DNA of 64,000 nt from Sabellastarte sp. h YS-2021 (Eukaryota; Annelida; Polychaeta; Sabellida; Sabellidae), in NCBI GenBank assembly GCA_964017235.1, contig OZ024929.1, forward strand, positions 24,921,464-24,985,463. Reading direction: 5' to 3'. The translations under genes and the position numbers were made by a program. The notes beneath the pieces are model-generated. The model was not told the origin of the DNA. It did no database searches and saw only the letters and a program-made list of their open reading frames with translations. This document shows positions 34,375 to 45,100 of the stretch, piece by piece (positions within the stretch are counted from its first letter, which is position 1; every line of letters starts with the position of its first letter).

Positions 34375-34500
34375 GCGCAAAGCCATCAGAGACATGAGTA
34401 TTGTACTGCGGCGGTCACCCATCCAAGTACTAACGTCGTAGCCCAGTGCCACTTAACTTCAGTGAACAGACAGATCCTCGCACTATGCCACAATTCATGA
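34375..34500 (-). ncRNA. 5S rRNA-derived sequence (SINE3-like head or 5S pseudogene)
   Basis: The minus strand reads cactgaagttaag, then gttagtacttggatgggtga and ccgcc, the internal control region core of 5S rRNA (A box and C box). The 5' part (tgtggcatagtgcgaggatc) and the segment between the boxes have drifted from normal 5S. It is a relic or SINE head, not a working 5S gene. Confidence 0.75.
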
Positions 34501-34975
34501 AAGCCAGAGACAAAAAAAAAATCATCTCATCATGTTCTGACAAAAATACCCATAACATCTACAAGGTAATAAAATGCAAAACCAACTAGAACAAGACCTG
34601 CAAGCCTTGGGACATCATCCACAAGCTGTAAAACTGGATGGCAACCATCTTAAAAACAGGATGGTGGACACAAGTTTTTTTTTCAAAAGTAGTTCCCCCC
34701 CCCCCCCTTGACCCTAAAATAAACATAGAAAACCTGAAGATGATTTCTTGAACCATTTTGCTGTAATGAGGAAAAGTAGAAAGTGAAGGAAAAAGAAGCA
34801 GAAAAAAGACAAGAGGGTCAAAGATACCCCAAAAGGCAGGTTGCACAGGCAGCAATAAGGTTAGAGACTGCTGTAATTACATTTAGAAACAAGGAAAGAA
34901 ACATTAGGTCACCCAGTTAAGGTGAATGTGTTAGACATGCTAAGAAATGTAAAACTTGTAATCTAGGTTACATAA

Positions 34976-35162
34976 TAGTACAATAATGTAATTTTATAGG
35001 GCAATATGCTGTAGAAATGGACCGCTATCAATGATTATTGGCCTGACACATCCATTAGTGCCCGAGGCTTGCCGAGGGCACTAATGAATGTAAAAGGCCA
35101 ATAATCATTGATGAAGGTCCATTTCTACAGCATATTGCACATTAAAATTGCATTATTACTAT
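34976..35162. repeat. long hairpin (~93 bp arms) of the fold-back element
   Basis: The arms start gggcaatatgctgtagaaat on the left and mirror in atttctacagcatattgc on the right; the centre is near 35069 (cccgaggcttgccgaggg). The same hairpin, split by a LINE, is at 6262-6800. Confidence 0.9.
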
Positions 35163-35810
35163 TAATATTCGCTGAATTCTTTATAATTGGATGGTGCACT
35201 GGTCAAAGACACAGATATAATGTTGTGACATCATATAAGCAGAGGCTGATAACACGTAATTGTGATGTTTTTTGAATATTTCTTGGATGTTTTTTCCATA
35301 AACAATTGTCGGTTTCTGATAATACATTGCATTATAACTATTATTATTAGCTGAACTTTATATTACTGGACATTTTGCTAGTCAAAGAGAAGCATATAAT
35401 GTTGTGACATCATAAAAATAGAGGCTTATAAAAACATGTCATCATGATGTTTTATTGTGAAGTGGTTCTTGGATGTTTATATTTTTCCGTAAACAAGTGC
35501 TAGGCTTTCAAAATAAAAAGGTTAAGATTCTGAAACATTCTTATACCATTGGAAAGATATTATTACACTGCTTTTTCTCGTTTTTGTTTGGTTACAATCC
35601 GTTCAGTAATAAGCAAGATATTATAAGTTGAAAATTTCAAGTGAGAGTGTAATATTTGTAAACAAATACTTGGGTGATGTCAGAGCCCAGTCAATAATCA
35701 TCATTATTGGACCACGGACCGGCTAGCAATAAAATACTGTGTTTTAAAAGACTCAATTCTGCACTTATAATCTACTGGCAACACACGCTCAGCTAATAAT
35801 AATTGTATCT
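34976..35810 (+). mobile_element. fold-back DNA element, copy 2
   Basis: Uninterrupted relative of the 3063-6830 element, in the opposite orientation. The hairpin at the left end is followed by an internal ~180 bp direct duplication (gcatataatgttgtgacatc-like at about 35210 and 35395). The right end cacacgctcagctaataata matches 3067-3090 inverted. No transposase frame, so non-autonomous. Confidence 0.72.
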
Positions 35811-35819
35811 ATGCTATAA

Positions 35820-36190
35820 ATGGACAAACGAAAGGACGGAATTACACCAATTTCGAAAGCAACTTAGCTATGATGGTGATGTATCTCCCCATCAAGTTTG
35901 AATTCGATTGGACAAAGCGTTTTCGAGTTAGAGTCCGGAAACGGAAATGTTTACGAACAAATGAACAGACAAAATTACACCAATTTCGAAAGGAACCTAG
36001 CTATGATGGTGATCTATCTCCCTGTCAAGTTTGAATTTGATTGGACACAGCGTTTTTGAGTTAGAGTCCGGAAACAGAAATGTTGACAAAGAGACAAAAA
36101 AATGGACAAACTAACAGACAGAATTACACCATTTTCGAAAGGAACCTAGCTATGATGGTGATCTATCTCCCTGTCAAGTTTGAATTCGAT
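35820..36190 (+). repeat. satellite family G, ~120-158 bp unit (left part)
   Basis: Units contain tttgaattcgattggacaaa, gagttagagtccggaaac, a variable gacggacagacaaacg linker and ggaacctagctatgatggtg. Continues at 38061 after the LINE insertion. Confidence 0.9.
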
Positions 36191-37846
36191 GACACCACTC
36201 TTATACTCAATGGTTCACAGAGCTCCTTACAAGCTGCCCTGAATACTATTGAAATATTTGGTTCCTTTTCAGGACTACATATGAATACAAATAAGACAAA
36301 AGTTATTTGGATTGGAAGGAAGAAATATTCAAAAGATAAACTAAAGGTATCAGTTAAACTGGACTGGGGGACTACTCAATTTAAATTATTGGGAATTATA
36401 TTTTCAGTTGACCTACAAGAAATGATTGCTTTGAATTATTCAAAAGCTTTAGACAATTCAAAACAAATACTAACCTTATGGAACAAAAGAAATCTAACTC
36501 CCTTTGGTACAATAACAGTAATAAAAACCTTTATTCTTTCAAGATTTAATCACATATTCATGATTATTCCATCACCTGACAAACATTTTTTTAAAGAAAT
36601 CAATTCTTGCCTGTTTGCATTTCTTTGGGGTAATAAACCAGACAAAATCAAACGTGATTATATCACTCAGGACTACAGAATGGGAGGCTTAAGAATGGTT
36701 AACATAGAGCTTTTTGCACAATCCTTAAAATTAACTTGGATGAATAAACTATTTAAAAGTGAACCTCCACTGTGGCTAAACCTTTTTGAAAACACAATTT
36801 CACCAGTTTCAAAGATTGCATCATACGGTTCAACTTGGTGTGATATTTTGAGAAAAAAGACCCAGAATCAATTTTGGAAGGAAATTTTGACATCTTGGGT
36901 AACCCTCTGCGAGAACATTCCTATAAGGTCTAACACTGAGATACTGTCAACTCTATTATGGTATAGCCCCAAAATTTCAAAGGCCATTCTTAATTTACCT
37001 AATTGGAGTAAGCAGGGAATAATTGTTGTTGGTGACCTGCTTGACAATAGAGGTAATATTATTAGCCAAACAAAGTTAGAAGATAAATATACCCATTTGA
37101 AAATGAATTTCCTGGAATACCTGCGAATAAAATCCTGTGTTGAATCGTATGTGAAAAAATATAAGAAAGATGGTCTCTTTTATTTTCAGCAGCCATGTCT
37201 CCCCACACATTTACTTCCTATTTTTTCCCGCAATTCAGGTTCAAAACATTATTACAACATTCTAAATAAACCTGTCATAAACATGAATTGTAAAATTGCA
37301 TGGAATACTGAACTTAACCTAAACATTGATGAAATCACATGGCAACAAATATTTAGGATATGCTCTAAACTACCTCAGCACCACAATCTTATATGGTTTC
37401 AGTATCGAATTCTCCATCGTATTCTTGGTACACGCACACTACTTGCAAAAATTGATAAAGCAACTTCACCTGACTGTTTCTTGTGCAAATCTGCTCCAGA
37501 AACTATATTCCATATTTTTTCCCAATGTCCAGATGTTCTGGATTTTTGGAAAAATGTTCGAGTGTGGGTGAAAAACAAGACAGGACTAAGTTTAGATCTT
37601 GGTCGTTTAGAATATATTCTAGGATACCTAAATACTGATACTAACTCTCTTCCAATCAATATCTTACTTGTAGCAACCAAATATTATATTTATTCCAACT
37701 CAAGACTGTCAAAGACCTTATATATACCAGAATTACTGGAAAAAATTAAAAGTATATATGATGAACAAAAGCTTGTGGCAACACTGGAATTTAAACAAGA
37801 AACATTTAACAAAACTTGGCGATTAATAAAACTTTTGATTGATTAA
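36191..37846 (+). pseudogene. L1-type ORF2 C-terminal part (truncated RT)
   Basis: About 550 in-frame codons without a stop. It starts DTTLILNGSQSSLQAALN, the residues after the first Asp of the YxDD motif; the preceding EFD codons come from the satellite. Later features are WNKRNLTPFGTITVIKTFIL, the FLW..K...I motif region, and a C-terminal CCHC-like cluster CFLCKSAPETIFHIFSQC (about 37480-37535). It lacks the endonuclease and most of RT, so it is inactive. The open frame starting at 36080 is a chimera whose first 37 residues are satellite. Confidence 0.9.
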
Positions 37847-38060
37847 ATGAGGCAAAATGTAAACCAAAGGAAAAATTATTACTGTGTATTTTCTTTTACT
37901 TCTTGTAGTATATACTGTACATAAAAAAACATGATGTATCAGTTCAAGTTATAACTTTTACAGTGATAATACTGGGTCACCTCTGCCAGGGTGTGTGTAC
38001 CCCCAGTAAAAATGTAATGGCATTTTTCATCATGGAAAAAAATAATAAAAAAAAAAAAAA
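36191..38060 (+). mobile_element. 5'-truncated L1/Tx1-type LINE with 15 bp target duplication
   Basis: Inserted into satellite G. aagtttgaattcgat is present on both sides (36176-36190 and 38061-38075). Contains the C-terminal half of ORF2, a ~210 bp 3' UTR and a poly(A) tail at 38044-38060. The 5' break falls exactly at the catalytic DD pair of RT. Confidence 0.92.
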
Positions 38061-38520
38061 AAGTTTGAATTCGATTGCACAAACCGTATTCGAGTTAGAG
38101 TCCGGAAACAGAAATTTTGACGGACAGACAAACGAACAAAAAAAACGGATGAACAAACGGACGGAATTACACCAATTTCGAAAGAAACCTAGCTGTGATG
38201 GTGATCTATGTCCCTGTCAAGTTTGAATTCGATTGGACAAACCGTTTTCGAGTTAGAGTCCGGAAACGAAAATGTGGACGGACAAACGGAATTACACCAA
38301 TTTCGAAAGGAACCTAGCTATGATGGTGACCTATGTCCCTGTCAAGTTTGAATTCGATTGGACAAACTGTTTTCGAGTTAGAGTCTGGAAACAAAAATGT
38401 GGACGGACAGACAAATGGACGAACGGAATGGAACCTAGCTATGATGGTGATCTATCTTCCTGTCAAGTTTGAATTCGATTGGACAAACCATTTTCGAGTT
38501 AGAGTCCGGAAATGAAAAAA
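38061..38520 (+). repeat. satellite family G (right part)
   Basis: gaattcgattggacaaac recurs at about 38225, 38350 and 38471 (spacing 158, 125, 121). Spacing varies because the gacggacagac linker varies. Confidence 0.9.
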
Positions 38521-39014
38521 TATGGATGGACAGATGGACGTCAGACACATCAATCTAATAGGCGGGTTGGTTACACGCAATCCTCCTAATAAAAAATTCT
38601 GACAAAACCATAAGCACATCCGATTTTCATTGAATGTCCTAATAAAACAAGATACACTGCACTTCAATATTTAATGTAAATATAAATGGTAATATGTATA
38701 TAATAACACAATTTAGAGCTGCCAATAAAACAATATGCATAAACAATTGTACAGCAGATGTGAAATACTAAAAGCAAAAGAACTTTAATTTTTGGACAAC
38801 TAGAAAAAAGACCTAGCGTAAATGGCAAGAAAATAAACAAAAAAATAAAATAAAAAGACAAATACAATGAAATACTAATAAAATAGTTCAGATCTTGTAA
38901 TGTCAATAAACTAGGTTTGTAACTTTGCATGTTCACATTTAAGTCTACTCTTCATGTTTTAAATTTGTAGGGTCCCTTCAATCTTGACCTCTGTGTGTAT
39001 AATCCCTGCACAAC
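38521..39014. other. TTC36 downstream flank, no gene recognised
   Basis: AT-rich; would contain the TTC36 3' UTR on the minus strand. A minus-strand aataaa-type signal is possible near 38890, where the plus strand has tttatt-like runs, but this is not decisive. Confidence 0.35.
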
Positions 39015-39169
39015 TTAGGCCTCACCAGTCCTGACCTTGGCAATCATTTCTGACATCATCTTATTACAGAGGGCAGCGTAAGGGTTCATGGCAACAACTT
39101 GTTGCTTTGCAAACTCACTGCCAAGAGAAGCAGCTGATTTGAAGTCTCTCAAAGCTTCTTCATCCTTCT
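39015..39169 (-). CDS. TTC36: TTC36 exon 4 (stop)
   Basis: Acceptor gtactttcag. Encodes KKDEEALRDFKSAASLGSEF through NPYAALCNKMMSEMI and TAA at 39017-39015. Confidence 0.92.
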
Positions 39170-42100
39170 CTGAAAGTACACAGTTGAACTTTAATCTCAA
39201 TAGATCAGTGAAATGCTAATCTGGAATTTCTGATATTTTTTCAATGTAAAGGGTCCTCCAAGAACTTTGCAATCATTACCCTACACCATCCCCCACTCCC
39301 TTGACATGAAGAGGTGGGGTGAGGCTATGTAATCAAGTCTGTTTGTCTGTCTGAACACACTACCTCAAAAACTACCTGTACAATGGATTTGAGTCATTTT
39401 TACACAAGGTGGGGTCTACCCATGGCCTAGTCCCCAAACATGGTCTGAGATCGAGTGCCAGAAGTTCTTTTCTCAGCACTACCCACTGGAAAGGGTTTCT
39501 GTGTTGTCACCCACTGCTTGCTACCAGTTACACATGAATTGTGCTGAACAGATTTCTGTGTAAAACAGTTTGTCACCTGAATTGTGTTCTACCAAAACAC
39601 ACAAAACTCGATGTGACTCTGACACTACATGGTATATTTGTCAGTGTTGTCAAGAGTAAGTACAGATATCTCAATGTATGTAATCCAATAATGAAACCTA
39701 CTGTAAACCCTGAGACCATTATCATGGACTGCAATCTATGTTATTAGTAGAGAGTTCTTATCTACAGCTAACATGTAACCAATGACTTCTCTCACTACAT
39801 ATTTCTTGAAATATAACTAGAGGATTGCTCGCAAAAAAAAAAGATAATGTTTTTGCATAGCAAAAACAAAGCGTCCCGAAAAGGATATAAAGGTGAGTGC
39901 TAAAGTATTAAGAAAATGCTTCGTTTCTAGCCTTATACTGTTGTGGCAACCAAAGTCAGCGCAGTCTGCTCTATCTAGCACGGTTTTCAAGATATAAGCA
40001 TTTTTGTGTTTTGCAAAAAATAAAAAAATTAAAAATGTCCGCTATATTTGGCGAGACAAAAATATTTTGAAAATTGGCACGGCTACTCTGCAGAGATACC
40101 CAGCAGGTCCAAAATTTTGTTGAGTTCGCTCCATATAGCACGGTTTTCGAGATATAAGCATTTTTGTGTTTTGCAAAAACTTTGAAAATTCAAAATGGCC
40201 ACCATTTTTGGGGAGACAAAAATTTTTGTCAAGACCACTGCCGCGGTGTGTATCTCCCGCCGAGCATTAAAGCAGAAGAAATAGCTTTTCCGAGATATTC
40301 ACAATTTTTCATTTTCGTGTGTGAAAGCTCTTCCAAAAGTAGGTGAATGATTTATTTGAGAAAAATTGGCTATCTGCAATACTATTAAGAGATAATTCAC
40401 ATTTACTCATTTTGAGTAGGTGAATAATTATCTATGGGTCTGAAACTTCACCAAGTGAAAGCTCTCCCAAAAGTAGGTGAATGAGTTATTTGAGAAAAAT
40501 TGGCTATCTGCAATACTTTTAGAGATAATTCGCATTTACTCATTTTGAGTAGGTGAGTAGTTAGCTATGGGTCTGAAACTTCACCATGTGAAAGCTCTCC
40601 CACAAGTAGATGAATGAGTATTTGATAAAAATTGGGTATCCACAATACTTTTACAGATAATTAGCATTTACTCATTTTGAGTAGGTGAATAAATAGCTAT
40701 GGGTCTGAAACTTCACAGAGTGAAAGCTCTCCCAAAAGTAGGTGAATGAGTTATTTGAGAAAAATTGGCTATCTGCAATACTTTTATAGACAATTCACAT
40801 TTACTCATTTTGAGTAGGTGAGTAATTAGCTATAGGTCTGAAACTTCACCAAGTGAAAGCTCTCCCAAAAGTAGGTGAATGAGTTATTTGAGAAAAATTG
40901 GCTATATGCAATACTTTTAGAGATAATTCGCATTTACTCATTTTCAGTAGGTGAGTAATTAGCTATGGGTCTGAAACTTCACCAAGTGAAAGCTCTGCCA
41001 AAAGTAGGTGAATGATTAATTTGACAAAAATTGGCTATCCGCAATACTTTTAGAGATAATTCGCATTTACTCATTTTGAGTAGGTGAGTAATTAGCTATG
41101 GGTGTGAAACTTCACCAAGTGAAAGCTCTTCCAAAAGTAGGTGAATGATTTATTTGAGAAAAATTGGCTATCTGCAATACTTTTAAGAGATAATTCGCAT
41201 TTACTCATTTGAGTAGGTGAGTAATTAGCTATGGGTCTGAAACTTCACCATGTGAAAGCTCTCCCACAAGTAGATGAAGGAGTTATTTGATAAAAATTGG
41301 GTATCCGCAATACTTTTACAGATAATTAGCATTTACTCATTTTGAGTAGGTAAATAATTAGCTATGGGTCTGAAACTTCACCATGTGAAAGCTCTCCCAA
41401 AAGTAGGTGAATGAGTTATTTGAGAAAAATTGGCTATCTGCAATACTTTTAGAGATAATTCGCATTTACTCATTTTGAGTAGGTGAGTAATTAGCTATGG
41501 GTCTGAAACTTCACCATGTGAAAGCTCTTCCAAAAGTAGGTGAATGAGTTATTTGAGAAAAAATTGGCTATCTGCAATACTTTTAAGAGATAATTCGCAT
41601 TTACTCATTTGAGTAGGTGAGTAATTAGCTATGGGTCTGAAACTTCACCATGTGAAAGCTCTCCCACAAGTAGATGAAGGAGTTATTTGATAAAAATTGG
41701 GTATCCGCAATACTTTTACAGATAATTCGCATTTACTCATTTTGAGTAGGTGAATAATTATCTACGGGTCTGAAACTTCACCATGTGTCAAGACCACTGC
41801 CGCGGTGTGTATCTCCCGCCGAGCATTAAAGCAGAAGAAATAGCTTTTCCGAGATATTCACAATTTTTCATTTTCGTGTGTGAAAGCTCTTCCAAAAGTA
41901 GGTGAATGATTTATTTGAGAAAAATTGGCTATCTGCAATACTATTAAGAGATAATTCACATTTACTCATTTTGAGTAGGTGAATAATTATCTATGGGTCT
42001 GAAACTTCACCAAGTGAAAGCTCTCCCAAAAGTAGGTGAATGAGTTATTTGAGAAAAATTGGCTATCTGCAATACTTTTAGAGATAATTCGCATTTACTC

Positions 42101-45100
42101 ATTTTGAGTAGGTGAGTAGTTAGCTATGGGTCTGAAACTTCACCATGTGAAAGCTCTCCCACAAGTAGATGAATGAGTATTTGATAAAAATTGGGTATCC
42201 GCAATACTTTTACAGATAATTAGCATTTACTCATTTTGAGTAGGTGAATAAATAGCTATGGGTCTGAAACTTCACAGAGTGAAAGGTCTCCCAAAAGTAG
42301 GTGAATGAGTTATTTGAGAAAAATTGGCTATCTGCAATACTTTTATAGACAATTCACATTTACTCATTTTGAGTAGGTGAGTAATTAGCTATAGGTCTGA
42401 AACTTCACCAAGTGAAAGCTCTCCCAAAAGTAGGTGAATGAGTTATTTGAGAAAAATTGGCTATATGCAATACTTTTAGAGATAATTCGCATTTACTCAT
42501 TTTCAGTAGGTGAGTAATTAGCTATGGGTCTGAAACTTCACCAAGTGAAAGCTCTGCCAAAAGTAGGTGAATGATTAATTTGACAAAAATTGGCTATCCG
42601 CAATACTTTTAGAGATAATTCGCATTTACTCATTTTGAGTAGGTGAGTAATTAGCTATGGGTGTGAAACTTCACCAAGTGAAAGCTCTCCCAAAAGTAGG
42701 TGAATGATTTATTTGAGAAAAATTGGCTATCTGCAATACTTTTAAGAGATAATTCGCATTTACTCATTTGAGTAGGTGAGTAATTAGCTATGGGTCTGAA
42801 ACTTCACCATGTGAAAGCTCTCCCACAAGTAGATGAATGAGTTATTTGAGAAAAATTGGGTATCCGCAATACTTTTACAGATAATTAGCATTTACTCATT
42901 TTGAGTAGGTAAATAATTAGCTATGGATCTGAAACTTCACCATGTGAAAGCTCTCCCAAAAGTAGGTGAATGAGTTATTTGAGAAAAATTGGCTATCTGC
43001 AATACTTTTAGAGATAATTCGCATTTACTCATTTTGAGTAGGTGAGTAATTAGCTATGGGTCTGAAACTTCACCATGTGAAAGCTCTTCCAAAAGTAGGT
43101 GAATGAGTTATTTGAGAAAAATTGGCTATCTGCAATACTTTTAAGAGATAATTCGCATTTACTCATTTTGAGTAGGTGAATAATTATCTACGGGTCTGAA
43201 ACTTCACCATGTGAAAGCTCTCCCAAAAGTACATGAATGAGTTATTTGATAAAAATTGGGTATCCGCAATAGTTTTTGAGATAATTAGCATTTACTCATT
43301 TTGAGTAGGTGAGTAATTAGCTACGGGTCTGAAACTTCACCAAGTGAAAACTCTTCCAAAAGTAGGTGAATGAGTTATTTGAGAAAAATTGGCCATCTGC
43401 AATACTTTTAGAGGTAATTCGCATTTACTCTTTTTGAGTAGGTGAGCAATTAGCTATGGGTCTGAAACTTCACCAAGTGAAAGCTCTTTGGGATAGCTGC
43501 TCTGCAGAGATACCCTGAAGATAAAAAATTTCGTCGAAATCGCTCTATGTAGCACGGTTTTCGAAATATTAGCATTTTTGTGTTTTGCAATTTTTGCGCA
43601 AAAATTCGAAAATTCAAAATGGCCGCCATTTTTGGCAAGAAAATTTTTTTTTGAAAATTGGCATGGCTACTCTGCAGAGATACCCTGTGGGTAAAAAATT
43701 TCGTCGAAATCGCTCTATCTAGCACAGTTTTCGAGATATAAGCATTTTTGTGTTTTACAATTTTGCGAAAAATTCGAAAATTCAAAATGGCCGCCATTTT
43801 TTTGCGAGAAATTTTTTGTTTGAAAATTGGCATGGCTACTCTGCACAGATACCCTGTGGGTCAAAAATTTCGTCGAAATCGCTCTATCTAGCAGGGTTTT
43901 CGAGATATAAGCATTTTTATGTTTTGCAATTTTTGCGAAAAATTCGAAAATTCAAAATGGCCGCCATTTTTGGCGAGACAAAATTTTTTTGAAAATTGGC
44001 ATGGCTACTCTGCAGATATACCCTGTAGATCAAAAATTTCGTCAAAATCGCTCTATCTTGCAGGGTTTTCGAGATATAAGCATTTTTATGTTTTGCAATT
44101 TTTGCGAAAAATTCGAAAATTCAAAATGGCCGCCATTTTTGGCGAGACAAAAATTTTTTCAGAATTGGGATAACTACTCTGCAGAGATACCCTGTGGGTC
44201 AAAAATTTCGTCGAAATCGCTCTATCTAGCATGGTTTTCGAGATATAAGCATTTTTGTGTTTTGCAATTTTTGCGAAAATTTCGAAAATTCAAAATGGCC
44301 GCCATTTTTGGCGAGACAAAATTTTTTGAAAATTGGGAAAAGTACTCCGCAGAGATATCCTGGGGGTCAAAAATTTTGTTGAAATTGCTCTATCTAGCAC
44401 GGTTTTTGAGATATAAGCATTTTTGTGTTTTGCAATTTTTGCGAAAATTTCGAAAATTCAAAATGGCCGCCATTTTGGGCGAGACAAAATTTTTTTGAAA
44501 ATTGGGAAAACTACTCCGCAGAGATACCCTGTGGGTCAAAAATTTTGTCGAAATCGCTCTATCTAGCACGGTTTTTGAGATATAAGCATTTTTGTGTTTT
44601 CCTTATTTGGAAAATTCGTAATGATTAATTAATCATTAATTACTTGGCCATTTCTTGACCAATCAATGCCAAAATCTAATGATTTCCAGATTTTAATAGA
44701 ATGAATGTATTTGCCAAGTTTCAGGTGAATTGATAAAATTCCTTTCAAGTTATCATCCGGACAAGCTTCCCCATCGAAAAAAGACATTTTTGGTCATGTG
44801 ACCTCTCTGATTGGTTGAAATGTCACTGCAGCATATTCAAAAAAATTCCCTAAGGCTACTAAGCCTGAAGCTCTCCCATACACAAACAAGCGTCCCTTGC
44901 AGGACGCTTAATAAAACATGCTGTCAGGACTTTATAAATCTTGCATAAATTCTGGATATACAAACTGACCCAAGGTAAAGATTTGTAATTAAAAATTACA
45001 GGGTAATTAAAGCATCTCATCCCGATGAAGGAGAAATCATCTAGTACAGTCCAGTTTGTGATTTTCACAAAGACCATTGTACTTGGGGTGACAAACATGT

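Noticed and set aside
34381..34500. Functional 5S rRNA gene
   Set aside because: The 5' half and the region between the control boxes are too diverged and no terminator T-run follows.
36080..36190. N-terminal 37 codons of the 588-codon frame as part of a LINE protein
   Set aside because: They are satellite G sequence; the LINE begins at 36191, as shown by the 15 bp target duplication.
40317..43478. CRISPR-like array
   Set aside because: Units are contiguous ~132 bp tandem repeats with no repeat-spacer alternation, and the genome is eukaryotic.
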